From the NCBI GenBank assembly GCA_913043235.1, contig CAJWLO010000015.1, positions 1 through 59,798 of the forward strand: 59,798 nt of DNA, in the 5' to 3' direction. The DNA is from an uncultured Fidelibacterota bacterium. GTDB taxonomy: Bacteria > Fidelibacterota > Marinisomatia > Marinisomatales > UBA1611. Position 1 is the first letter of the stretch; every line of letters begins with the position of its first letter. The notes under the pieces are model-generated. The model searched no databases, was not told the DNA's origin, and was given only the letters and a program-made list of their open reading frames with translations. The translations under genes were made by a program, and so were the position numbers. Of this stretch, positions 18,737 to 27,800 are shown in pieces.

Positions 18737-19636
18737 ATGAAAATTAATTATTCCCAAGAGGTCCAGACCGCCTTGAATGACTGTAAGCCGGTTCTTGCAT
18801 TGGAATCCACCATAATCGCCCAGGGTATGCCTTACCCAAAAAACTTGGAATTTGCCCATCAGGCAGAGTCCTTATGCCGGAATCAGGGTGTCGCACCTGC
18901 CACCGTAGCCATAATCAATGGGCAGATTTGTGTTGGTCTTGAAAAAAATCAAATTGAACTTATTTCCAAGGATCCTTTAGTAAAAAAATTTTCCCGGCGG
19001 GAGTTGGGTTTTGCCCTATCGATGAAGTTGCACGGCGCTGTCACTGTTTCCGCCACTATGCATATTGCCCATAACGCCGGCATCAGAGTTTTTGCCACTG
19101 GTGGTATCGGTGGTGTACACCGAGGCGTCGAAAACACGCTTGATATTTCTGAAGATCTTTCAGCCCTAGGGTCTATCCCCATGATTGTTGTTTCTGCAGG
19201 AGCAAAGGCTATTCTAGATATTGGCCGAACGTTGGAGTATATGGAGACAGCCGGTGTCACTGTGGTCGGATATAAAACCAACGAATTCCCATCATTCTAT
19301 TCAAGGCGCTCAGGCTTTCAGGGTATCTACCAAGTAGACTCCGCAGAAACCATCGCCAACATCCACCAAGAGAATCTTGAATGCGGTTTGGACTCCGCAC
19401 TATTGGTGGCTAATCCTATTCAGGAAAAAGATGAGATTCCGGCACAAGACATAGATGCAATTATCACATCAGCTTGTTCCAAAGCATTAGAGAATAACAT
19501 TTCAGGTAAAAAGTTAACTCCTTATTTACTGGCTGAAATAGTGCGCAAAACAGATGGCCGAAGTCTGGATTCCAATAGAGCCTTAGCTTTAAACAATGTT
19601 ACTCTGGGTGCAGAAATTTCCTTAAAGGCCTATTAA
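18737..19636 (+). CDS. psuG: Pseudouridine-5'-phosphate glycosidase
   Basis: A 299-residue enzyme that splits pseudouridine 5'-phosphate into uracil and ribose 5-phosphate in pseudouridine salvage. Family signatures are clear: Ala-Leu-Glu23-Ser-Thr near the start, Pro-Ala-Thr-Val-Ala-Ile (54-59), the Thr-Gly-Gly-Ile-Gly-Gly-Val-His-Arg-Gly loop (121-130), and Ser-Ala-Gly-Ala-Lys157, the lysine that forms the covalent intermediate in the family. The length is normal. No pseudouridine kinase (psuK) is adjacent, so the substrate must be phosphorylated by a gene elsewhere. It is the only confident plus-strand gene, divergent from the small gene at 18682 with a 54-nt gap that must hold both promoters. 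Confidence 0.96.
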   Translation: MKINYSQEVQTALNDCKPVLALESTIIAQGMPYPKNLEFAHQAESLCRNQGVAPATVAIINGQICVGLEKNQIELISKDPLVKKFSRRELGFALSMKLHGAVTVSATMHIAHNAGIRVFATGGIGGVHRGVENTLDISEDLSALGSIPMIVVSAGAKAILDIGRTLEYMETAGVTVVGYKTNEFPSFYSRRSGFQGIYQVDSAETIANIHQENLECGLDSALLVANPIQEKDEIPAQDIDAIITSACSKALENNISGKKLTPYLLAEIVRKTDGRSLDSNRALALNNVTLGAEISLKAY

Positions 19637-19753
19637 ATACAATTCCATTTGGGCAAGTTTGGACACTTTAAAACAGCGAAATTATCCTATCGGCATTGAT
19701 TTCTTTCTGATTTATCGGATTTTCACCATGCTATTTGTACAAAAATGGATGTA

Positions 19754-19784
19754 ACACATCTATAAACCAATCTGGTTTATGTGT
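19754..19784. terminator. Hairpin between convergent genes, possible shared terminator
   Basis: ATAAACCA (62-69 of the 19700 block) pairs perfectly with TGGTTTAT (73-80) around a 3-nt loop, and the stem can extend by four more pairs (ACAC with GTGT) across a 4-nt bulge. It lies in the 170-nt gap between convergent psuG and the selenoprotein-like gene. No T-run follows directly on either strand; on the minus strand a TTTTT lies about 10 nt later. A bidirectional terminator is plausible but weakly supported. Confidence 0.35.
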
Positions 19785-19806
19785 ATGGGCTAATTCCGAT
19801 TTAAAA

Positions 19807-20922
19807 CTATTTTTTTATTAATCCTCTGCAGGCTGAAAGAGATTCATTAACAAAGGCAACCATATTTACATCATCTTTTATGTTTTTATCCATTGCTACA
19901 TTTTGAAAATGGAGCTTATTAACCGCGTTATCCAAGATAGCCGCAGCGCGATTAAGGCTAGCCCGTCCTTGGGCAATCACATTCATGGTGTTTTCTTGAT
20001 TAGCATATAGTTCATCCAATGTTTTTTGTGGGTCTATATCACCTAGTCGATCTAGCTTGCGCTTAGTATATTTCATATTTTCCTGAACATAAGACACATT
20101 AACCAATGGTTTTCCCTTGTCCATGATATTCAGTTTGGTCACATTCAAATATCTCCCCTCCCGGCCACTAGAATATAAGTATGGGCCTTCTTCTGCTTGT
20201 TTCATCATGGGACGGGTCATCATAGTGCTTCCGCTCGTGTAAATCAAATCCGCATCGGAAAATTCTTGTGGGAGAATACTATAACTTTCACGTTCGCTGT
20301 TGACTAGTAGCACTACAATATCAACCCGATCCCTAATCCGGTTTATGAACCGGCGTCCTGATGCCAAATAACTCTCCACGACCACACCATTTATGGTTTT
20401 CGGAACCAGATTGGTTAAGCCAATGACACCAATAGTCAAGCCTGAGCGCCGAATCAAAAGATAAGGATCAAAAATAAGTTTATAATTATCAGAAAACCGC
20501 AGATTAGCAGAGATAAAGGGAATTGTAGATTTTTGTGCAGATTCCAAAAGAAACTCTAATCCTGCTGATAGTTCATATTGTCCTACATTAATCGCATCAC
20601 AACCGATCTTTTCGTAACCTTTCAATATTGCATTGGCTCGAAATTGTTCCGAAACACGATTGGAATCATCGAGTACTGATGTAGAAAAAAAGAGATCTCC
20701 TGCATCCAAAATGACAGGATCTAAACCTTCCTGGCGCATAGTGTTAACGGAAACCAGTTTCCTGGACAGACCGCCCAGGGGTTTTTTCTTTCACCCACAG
20801 GGATCCAGCTGCCCATGAACACTGCCAGTAACAACCAGGGTAGCCTGTCCCTGACCCATCAGGCAATTACTTATAACTATAAATATAAAGCAAACAAAAA
20901 TGATAAAGAATCGCGGGACCAT
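19807..20922 (-). CDS. Selenocysteine-containing 5'-nucleotidase/UshA-fold exported protein (TGA read as Sec44)
   Basis: A conventional start would be the ATG at 20739 (310 residues), but that protein lacks the N-terminus of its fold. Reading the same frame upstream crosses one TGA (20793-20791) and reaches ATG 20922, giving 371 residues. The added part has a signal peptide (hydrophobic 4-19; Cys20 might be lipidated), then Thr-Gly-Ser-Val-His-Gly-Gln-Leu-Asp-Pro-Cys42-Gly43-Sec44, then Lys-Lys-Lys-Pro-Leu-Gly-Gly-Leu-Ser-Arg, which continues smoothly into LDAGDLF (72-78). Relatives have Cys-Gly-Cys followed by a Gly-Gly-Leu-x-Arg segment here, so TGA replaces the second Cys. A bacterial SECIS hairpin follows (separate entry). 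The metallophosphoesterase ligands are degenerate: Asp-x-His reads Ser-Val-His, Gly-Asn-His-Glu reads Gly-Gln-Tyr-Glu (114-117), and Gly-His-x-His is absent. A redox or binding role is more likely than phosphatase activity. It lies 33 nt after a TlpA-type thioredoxin, a possible redox partner. No clear Shine-Dalgarno sequence is visible. Confidence 0.85.
20761..20779 (-). promoter_or_regulatory. Bacterial SECIS element (selenocysteine insertion hairpin)
   Basis: In the mRNA, CCTGGGC (20779-20773) pairs with GTCCAGG (20767-20761) over 7 bp with one G-U pair, enclosing the loop GGTCT (20772-20768). The loop begins 18 nt after the TGA. This matches the published E. coli fdhF SECIS, whose apical loop is also GGUCU and also starts 18 nt after the UGA. 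A further lower stem is possible (AAACC with GGTTT, around a 5-nt 3' bulge). The bulged U of fdhF is not obvious. The hairpin would be bound by SelB carrying Sec-tRNA. Confidence 0.8.
20791..20793 (-). other. In-frame TGA, predicted selenocysteine codon
   Basis: This TGA is the only stop in an otherwise open frame from 20922 to 19807. Protein similarity to the family continues on both sides without any frame change, so neither a frameshift nor a gene boundary is needed. The residue aligns with the second Cys of the subfamily's Cys-Gly-Cys motif. Confidence 0.82.
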
Positions 20923-20955
20923 TTACATATATTATATTGTCGTTTATTAAGTCAT

Positions 20956-21624
20956 TTATTTTTCTGCAAGGAGCTTGTCAATAACCGCGGAAACCTCTCC
21001 TTCAAAATCCTCACCCTCGGAAAACCCTTTTTTTGCCAAACGAATGGTTCGGTATTTATCAATTACATAGAGCCGCGGTAATGTCTTGGCCCCATAACGC
21101 TCTTTCGCCACGCCACGGGAATCATAAAGGATAGGCATTGTCAGTCCTTTCTTTGCGAGGAAAGGACCTGCCTTGGGCATATTCTCTAGGCCTTTTACGG
21201 TACGGGTAGCCTCAGTAATATCGATGAGGAAAAATTTAATTTTCTGTTCTTCATATTTATCATAGAGATTTTGCAAGTGAGGCAGTTCTTTCATACAAGG
21301 CTTGCACCAGGTGGCAAAAAAACTCATAACCACAACATGCCTATCTGGCTGGCTCATGGGTTTACGTAAACGTTTACCCTTTTCCTCGGTCCAGTTTTTT
21401 AAGAATTCAAACTTTCCCGGGCCTGCCATAATGGCCCAAGAAGGAGCAATGTCTCCTGCCTTAAGGCCGGGGTCTTTTGTGGTGTCATTAGGAACCACTG
21501 CTACTTCACCACCACTATGGTCTTGGGTAATACTTACTTCCGACGCTGTTTTTTCTTTTTCTTGAGCCTTAGTAATAGCAACAACAAGTACTAGACTCGA
21601 CAAGATTGATAATGCTTTTCCCAT
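20956..21624 (-). CDS. TlpA/ResA-type exported thioredoxin-like protein
   Basis: A 222-residue periplasmic thiol-disulfide oxidoreductase of the AhpC-TSA/redoxin group. Residues 1-20 are a signal peptide ending Thr-Lys-Ala before Gln21. The thioredoxin domain carries Phe-Ala-Thr-Trp-Cys107-Lys-Pro-Cys110 and a later Thr-Leu-Pro, the cis-proline loop facing the active site. A roughly 40-residue low-complexity stretch follows the signal. It may reduce apo-cytochromes or other secreted cysteines. Its neighbour 33 nt downstream is the predicted Cys-Gly-Sec protein, which suggests that pair work together. The gene is 52 nt after the LPP20-like gene. Confidence 0.9.
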   Translation of the reverse strand: MGKALSILSSLVLVVAITKAQEKEKTASEVSITQDHSGGEVAVVPNDTTKDPGLKAGDIAPSWAIMAGPGKFEFLKNWTEEKGKRLRKPMSQPDRHVVVMSFFATWCKPCMKELPHLQNLYDKYEEQKIKFFLIDITEATRTVKGLENMPKAGPFLAKKGLTMPILYDSRGVAKERYGAKTLPRLYVIDKYRTIRLAKKGFSEGEDFEGEVSAVIDKLLAEK

Positions 21625-21676
21625 CTTGATATATGATCTCCCTATTTTATTTTTAAAACGGTTTCTGTATACAAAT

Positions 21677-22534
21677 TTAATTTAGCACAAACATGATTCG
21701 GCAATCCTGTAAAAGGCCTGCAGAGCGACTCGCAGATACAAGTTTTCCCGCATCTACATTGCTGATAACTACATCTGTTTTGGCTGTTCCGGATGCTGAT
21801 GCCCCTCTCAACACCAATGGATTACCCTGAACTCGGGCATCTACTTTAGCCTGTTCCAGTGTTTTAGCATAACCCACCACACCATTAGCAGCAGCATAAT
21901 CCCGGTCATATTGGCCTGGGCCATAAAGAATCGTGCCGCTCTGGTTTAATATACGGGGCGACATGGCGGGGCGCAAACCTAGGCCGCTACCATCAATGAT
22001 AATACCTGTTACTCCACTGGAAGTTGGCGAACCGACAGAACCATCTTGGGCAGATACTCCAGTCGATATCGTGCCTTCTGATTTTACAGATTCATAGGTT
22101 ATTACTGGTGCTTTTTCTGCCATAGGGAGTAACGCTCTAGAAATATTGCTCATATTAACTTCATAAACCACTTCCACCGATGTGTCGCTTAAATATTTTG
22201 GCTCACCCACTTTCCTAGCGCCACGGATGGCGCCTTGAACCTGGGTCTTTATCACATCATCAAACATGGCTCCGGAAACGGTAGTCTCAGATGTCACATT
22301 AACCCCATTAACGATCTCGATAAGCTGTCTCAATGCGTCCTGCTTAGCAATACGCATAGCTGAACGTCTTGCTTGACCGGCGTTGATCACGTTCGTCGGG
22401 ATAAATCCGATCCCAATGGCTTGGATGGTCCGATTTGCGTAATTGATACTACCCTTATCAAAGGATTCACCAACAAAATCGTCCTGGGCCATTAATGAAG
22501 CCAATATAATAATTGTTAGTATAATCTGTTTCAT
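21677..22534 (-). CDS. LPP20-family exported protein
   Basis: A 285-residue secreted protein with a signal peptide (about 1-16). The N-terminal half fits the LPP20 lipoprotein domain: a Gly-Ile-Gly strand, an Ala-Arg-Arg-Ser-Ala helix with Ala-Leu-Arg-Gln-Leu-Ile-Glu, the Gly-Val-x-Val-x-Ser-Glu-Thr-Thr-Val turn, and an Ile-Arg-Gly-Ala-Arg strand. There is no lipidation Cys in the usual place. The C-terminal half (about 165-285) is Gly/Ser-rich and unrecognised. A GAGGAG Shine-Dalgarno sequence precedes the ATG. It follows the FlgT-like gene by 11 nt, and both share the same LPP20/FlgT N-terminal fold, so they may be distant paralogues. Outer-membrane-associated assembly is a guess. Confidence 0.75.
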   Translation of the reverse strand: MKQIILTIIILASLMAQDDFVGESFDKGSINYANRTIQAIGIGFIPTNVINAGQARRSAMRIAKQDALRQLIEIVNGVNVTSETTVSGAMFDDVIKTQVQGAIRGARKVGEPKYLSDTSVEVVYEVNMSNISRALLPMAEKAPVITYESVKSEGTISTGVSAQDGSVGSPTSSGVTGIIIDGSGLGLRPAMSPRILNQSGTILYGPGQYDRDYAAANGVVGYAKTLEQAKVDARVQGNPLVLRGASASGTAKTDVVISNVDAGKLVSASRSAGLLQDCRIMFVLN

Positions 22535-22545
22535 GTTTTTCTCCT

Positions 22546-23637
22546 CTACTGCCCCACTTCCGCAGTAATTCTATTTCCGGTAATGCCGGTAATTTTAATT
22601 GTGAATCCATCAGGCTGGGTTTTACTAAGACCCATGGCCAGATCCATTGCCTTGCCTTCAAATTCCACCTCATATTCTGCGGTACCACCATCTAGACTTT
22701 TGGAATAGGCATTGCGAATACCGCTTACAGTCTGGGCCTTTAAAAACGTCTCGAATGCTGTATAAGACATAAAATCAGCATTATTAAGCACAATGTAACA
22801 TTTGATAAAGTTAGACTGTGCCGTACTCCATTTTTCAATTAGCTGGCGGATGATTTCCGTTCCAAGCTTTCCAGCTGCTTCATTCATGGCATTTATCCCT
22901 GCAGTGGATGGTGAGATATGCGGTTTTTTACCGTGGGAGTTAGGTACCACTGCCAGAATATCACCTGTGTCAACACGTACTATTTTGCCATTGATGTCGG
23001 CTTGGCCCGAAGTCATGTTATAAAACTTACCTCCAGAAGAAACTTTGGCAGTGCCAATCACAATGATATCGGCACCAAGCTGATTGGCAACCTTAGCTGC
23101 TGCAGCCACGTTTCCCGCTAGTGCATCCTCATAATCTGGCTTTCCTTTTAAAGCCTGGACCAGTTGCCTATCAACCACATCAAAGCCCTTTTCATAGAAA
23201 GCGCTAAGTAGCTTAGTCTCCGCAAAGTCAGTAGGAACATTGTCAATCAAATTTTCCTCACGTATAAGAAAAATAATTCTTGGTCTATTCATAGAATTCA
23301 ATAGTGTCTGAAGGGCGGCCTCATCCTGCATGACTTCATCCAAAATTGCTGTAATTTCAGCAGAAATGGTAACTTCCCAGTTACCATCAGGTCCTTTGTT
23401 TTCACTAACTACTTTAAACGTTTTCACAAACCCCTGAGCTTTTGAATAAATATTGTCTGTAAGGGTGGTTGCCGTTACCACCGTTTCCGATGAAATATAT
23501 GCTCCAAGGCCCACTTCCACAGCATCCCGTTTGGCCTGCTCTATAGCTGCATCCTTAGTAAGTCCGTAACCAATACCCTCTACTGCTTCTGCCCAAAGGG
23601 TACATAAAAATAAAAGACCAATCGGTAATTTTTTCAT
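22546..23637 (-). CDS. FlgT-like exported protein
   Basis: A 363-residue protein with a signal peptide (1-16). It matches the three-part plan of FlgT: an N-terminal domain starting Val-Glu-Gly-Ile-Gly-Tyr-Gly with the Ala-Lys-Arg-Asp-Ala-Val-Glu helix, a middle domain (about 120-270) opening with Pro-Arg-Ile-Ile-Phe-Leu-Ile-Arg-Glu-Glu and containing Asp-Val-Val-Asp-Arg and Leu-Gly-Ala-Asp-Ile-Ile-Val-Ile-Gly, and a C-terminal domain ending in an Ile-Thr-Gly strand. The middle domain resembles the TolB/CsgG nucleotide-fold-like domains. No flagellar gene is in the window, so a role in an outer-membrane assembly other than a flagellum is possible. Confidence 0.75.
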   Translation of the reverse strand: MKKLPIGLLFLCTLWAEAVEGIGYGLTKDAAIEQAKRDAVEVGLGAYISSETVVTATTLTDNIYSKAQGFVKTFKVVSENKGPDGNWEVTISAEITAILDEVMQDEAALQTLLNSMNRPRIIFLIREENLIDNVPTDFAETKLLSAFYEKGFDVVDRQLVQALKGKPDYEDALAGNVAAAAKVANQLGADIIVIGTAKVSSGGKFYNMTSGQADINGKIVRVDTGDILAVVPNSHGKKPHISPSTAGINAMNEAAGKLGTEIIRQLIEKWSTAQSNFIKCYIVLNNADFMSYTAFETFLKAQTVSGIRNAYSKSLDGGTAEYEVEFEGKAMDLAMGLSKTQPDGFTIKITGITGNRITAEVGQ

Positions 23638-23651
23638 TTGAAATATTCCCT

Positions 23652-24800
23652 TTAAAATGTCATTCGAAGGGCATTCTGAAAAGAACGAATACTCAGCAGC
23701 GCATCAGCACCAGACACGGGTTTTGTTGGATCAAAGCGGCCGGTGATCATATCCGCTTGTATGAAGCCCCGTTCGGCGCATAGCGCCATAGCATTATATC
23801 CAGGATGGCTGCTGGGTACGTCCTGAAAGCGAGATGGGGTTTCTCCAAAGTAACGCATTTCCAGCCCTGCATCACCAGTAACAATAGTTAAAAGACGCTG
23901 GATAGCCATGCAGTATTCTGCTCTATTCACGGGCTCATCTGGATAAAACGGCTGTCCCGGAACGCCTTCCATTATACCGTACTGGGAAAGTTCGTTTATC
24001 CAGGTCTCAGCCCAGTGTCCCTTTGAGTCAGATGGTCCTCCACTACCAGCAGCTGTGGAACGAATCTGGTTTGGTGTCTGAAAACCGGATGCGGGTGTAG
24101 TCCGCTTCTCCATAATCACACTAATCTTCAGTTCTTCTCCCATAAGAGCAGCCAGATCGGCGCGGGTAATCTGTTCATACAGTGCCACTTTCTTACCCAT
24201 GGCTGTACCGGGCATGGCCCGTACGATCTTCTGGCTTGTCTGCCACATTTTATCTGCTGGTCTACTGTACTGACCTTTCATTTCCACTACCAAGCGAAAT
24301 TGATTTTCCGCTTCACTAAACATATATCTATACAAATACATCTCACCTGTATAATATGTGGCACCCTCGTGGTTTTTCTCTCTTTTCATTGCTTTTTTAA
24401 GCAATTTTTCAGCACTCTTGTGCCATTTCTTATCCTGGCCTCTGAGATCTATCCAAACCCGGGCACAAAGAGTTAGTACATCTGCGTCCTTGGAGCCCAG
24501 GCCCTCAGCCTTGGCTGCGTATTTTTTTGCTTCCTTTTTATTGGTAAGGTTGGCATGAACAATACCTATCCCCGCATAGGCCGGAGCAAATTTTTTATCT
24601 AACTCCACTGCACGCTTAAAAGATATCATGGCATCTTCGTATTGCCTCATATCCACATGGCGCATGCCAGCCTTGTGGTGATATTCCGGGTTGTCAAGTT
24701 CGCTTGCAGGTTTTACCGCACAGGCAGACAGATATAGAACCGTATAAAAGACCACCAAATAAAGGGCAGGACGTTGAACGGATTTAATCATTTTTTTCAT
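23652..24800 (-). CDS. Lipoprotein with TPR and S-layer homology domains
   Basis: A 382-residue lipoprotein. The lipobox Leu-Ser-Ala-Cys27 follows a hydrophobic stretch. Residues about 40-190 contain TPR-like helical repeats (a Tyr-Glu-Asp-Ala-x-x-x-Phe-Lys-Arg-Ala-Val-Glu-Leu pattern and Pro-Ala-Tyr-Ala-Gly). After a Gly/Ser-rich linker, two S-layer homology modules follow: one with Gly-His-Trp-Ala-Glu-Thr-Trp-Ile (about 270) and Asn-Arg-Ala-Glu-Tyr, the second ending near the C-terminus with Gly-Arg-Phe-Asp-Pro. TPRs usually bind proteins and SLH domains bind cell-wall polymers, so it may link an outer-membrane complex to the envelope. It is 16 nt after the giant gene. Confidence 0.85.
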   Translation of the reverse strand: MKKMIKSVQRPALYLVVFYTVLYLSACAVKPASELDNPEYHHKAGMRHVDMRQYEDAMISFKRAVELDKKFAPAYAGIGIVHANLTNKKEAKKYAAKAEGLGSKDADVLTLCARVWIDLRGQDKKWHKSAEKLLKKAMKREKNHEGATYYTGEMYLYRYMFSEAENQFRLVVEMKGQYSRPADKMWQTSQKIVRAMPGTAMGKKVALYEQITRADLAALMGEELKISVIMEKRTTPASGFQTPNQIRSTAAGSGGPSDSKGHWAETWINELSQYGIMEGVPGQPFYPDEPVNRAEYCMAIQRLLTIVTGDAGLEMRYFGETPSRFQDVPSSHPGYNAMALCAERGFIQADMITGRFDPTKPVSGADALLSIRSFQNALRMTF

Positions 24801-24816
24801 GGCTTTATCCTCTTTT

Positions 24817-27800
24817 TTATTTTAAGAGTAGCATTTTAATGGTTTTTGTAAAATTCTTGGAGCGTAGCTGTAAAAAATACACACCAGCTCCCACAGCTTG
24901 GCTGTGCTTATTAACCCCTCGCCATTTCATATTATGATACCCAGCCTGAATATTGGCATTCATAAGCGTGATCACCTCCCGGCCTAGTATATCAAAAATA
25001 ATCAATTCTACCGGACCATCTTTTGGAATGTCATAATTTATCCTGGTCAAAGGGTTAAAAGGATTGGGATAATTAGGGTGTAATGCATATTTGTCGGGCA
25101 CGGCAATTATATCCATTGTTTTCCTTCCACTGGAGACCACGCTGCTATTATTATCCAAAGCAATATAATCAATATCAAATAAAGCATTATCTCTATCAAA
25201 GGATTCTATTTTAAAACGGATAGTTTTTTCAAGGCTGTCTTTTATAAAAGCTGTTTCGGTTGTGAGCCCCTGACCTTCTTTCCGGTGGGAAAGACGAATA
25301 ATTCCTTCATTTGTAATTTCTTTAGGCAAATAAACCTTCTTGCTTGTTTCAGGGTAGGACAGAATAACCTTGGCAGTATTTACATTTTCCATTGCCTGAA
25401 ATACCAAGTATTGTCCGTCTTGGTAAATATTTGCTGGCGGTCCTACATGTTCATATCTGGCCGCAATAAAAGCAGCGGCCTGGTGGGTATAATGCCACAT
25501 ACGGGTAAAAGCCATTACATCCCTGAGGTCAAACACATTATCCACATCTGGAATAAAATAAGGTATCTCTCCTGTAACGGGTCCGGTTTCATACAGATAG
25601 TTTTTACTCTCCCAAGCATTTACAAATTCATTCAGATCTAATATATCCACGATGTTATCAGTATTAAAATCACCAACCATGTGAGTTGGATATGAGAAAA
25701 AGGTATCGGTGTCTGCTACATTGTCAACTAAATCTGTAAGGCCCAGCATGCCAAACGTGACTGAGTCCATGGACGCAAACGGAGCCACTAAGGTAATCTG
25801 CATTTGCGTGGAATCGGAACCCGGTGTATAACTGGATAAAACAGAGTATCCGCTTGTAATAGATGCAGCAACACTCACATCATAACTCTTTACAGGCTCA
25901 GAGAAATCTAGATCTATAGTGGTGTTGTGGGATGGGCTGATCCACGAATTAGGTTGAAGACTTAAAGAAACTATTACAGGTGGTCCCATAAATTCGTCTA
26001 CCGTTATGCCGTCTGATGAGACTGAAGCTGAAAGGTTTCCCACTGCATCGTAAGCACGAGCAGATAGAAAATAGGTCTGAGCATGCTCTAGTGGTAAGGC
26101 TTCATCAACAATGATCGTATCCTGCAGAGCTAGACTCCAGTCTTTCACATCGGTGAAAAGTGCGGCCGTTCCCACAGCATATTCATAGTGGTCTACGCCG
26201 CTTAAGGAATCGGAAAACCCCGATATATATGCATTCATCGTTGTAATAGAATTGGTTAAATCCTGATCTTCCAAGATATCGATTTCTACAAGGTCAATCA
26301 CAATTCCTGTTTCCGGTGGCGTAATATCAATTATGATACCATCCCCAGTTTGCTGAGCAATATTTCCCGCTAGGTCAGACACGCGCATTGCTCCAAAATA
26401 CTGTGCTCCATTATCTAATGAAAGTTGTTCAAAAACTACATTTGGGTTTTCCGATGTAAATGATTCCCAAACTACCACATCGCTGTCCCCTGGGGATGTC
26501 CCCGCAGAAAATTGATAGGTGTTGATTCCGGAAAGGTTGTCCTGGGCGTCAGAGTACAAAGAAAGCGTGTTATCATTGGCTTGAAAATCAGGGTCATCCA
26601 CTTCACCTTCTTTTAAGCTTGTGATTACTGGTGCTTCTATATCCAAAGTAATTCCGTTGCTGGATACAATTGAAGATTGGTTACCAGCGGAGTCAGCGGC
26701 TAAAACATTAAAGAAATACATAGTTCCGTGAACCAAAGACAGGTTTTCTTGGTTTATAGAAAATAATGTGCCGCTGGCTGTAGCCCAAGGTGCTGTGTTT
26801 TGATTGCCCGCTGATGTACCAATACTGTATTGATACTCTGCAATGCCACTGGCCGCATCAGTAAACCCTGACCAATTTGCAGCGAGAGAGCCATCATTGT
26901 TGGTCCACGTTAAATCAGAATCAAACCCATCGGAAACCGTGCCGGAAACTGGAGAAACCACATCAACCCTGAAACCATCAGAAGAAACAACATTACTTTC
27001 GTTACCCATTGCATCCACGGCCTTAGCCTCTACAAAATATTGTGGCCCTTCGGGAAGCGTCCCTGATAACAACACATATGTAAAACTTGAATCAGATCCA
27101 TTGTTATCAGTCATTGACCAATCCACAACATTTGGTGTAATTCTGTAGTAGTATGAATTCACACCGCTTAAGGTATCCGCAAACCCCGTTATATATGCGT
27201 CAATTTGATTGTTTGTAGCAGTCCAATCTACATCGCTTATTTCGTAGTCTGCCACATAACCAACGGTTGGTCCATCTTGATCAATAGTGATACCGTCTCC
27301 ACTCATTAGGTCAGATATATTATCCGCTTGGTCATGGCCTCTAATATTGGCGTAACAGGTGTTTCCAGATGTTAGCGCTAAATTAGTAAACACATATTCC
27401 ATGTTATTGCCCACATTAACCCAGCCCGCAATGTCTGTTTGCTCTGGTGCACTACCAAGAGAAACTGAGTAATGGGCAATTTCCCTAGTGTCGCCACCGC
27501 CCCAAGCCACAACTATTGAACTGTTATCAAATTGGAAATCAAGATCACTGCTGTTAGATCCTTCGTAAACAAAAGTAATTACCGGAGGGATTGTATCGAT
27601 AATAACTCCATCCGATAACACTTCTACCGAAGCGTTATCGGCCATGTCCGTTGCTCGCACATTAACAGCATATTCCATTCCTGTCGTAAGGTGTAATGCC
27701 GAATCCACAACAAAAGTATCTAGACCTACATCGGTCCAAGGTATCAATACATTCTCTGACCCGTCAATTATTTTATATTCATACTTCTTTATACCGCTTA

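Noticed and set aside
18683-18859. Longer 150-residue version of the small gene before MATE
   Set aside because: It would overlap psuG by over 120 nt on the opposite strand; the added residues are the reverse strand of the psuG start.
19807-20739. A 310-residue gene starting at ATG 20739
   Set aside because: The frame carries recognisable family sequence (a Gly-Gly-Leu-Ser-Arg segment) before this ATG and continues through the TGA to a signal peptide. The start at 20739 would remove the N-terminal strand of the fold and leave an exported operon neighbour without export signal.
20740-20922. Frameshift or pseudogene explanation for the interrupted UshA-like gene
   Set aside because: Both sides are in one frame, so no frameshift is needed. 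A simple nonsense mutation is possible, but the coincidence with the Cys column and a well-formed SECIS makes it less likely.
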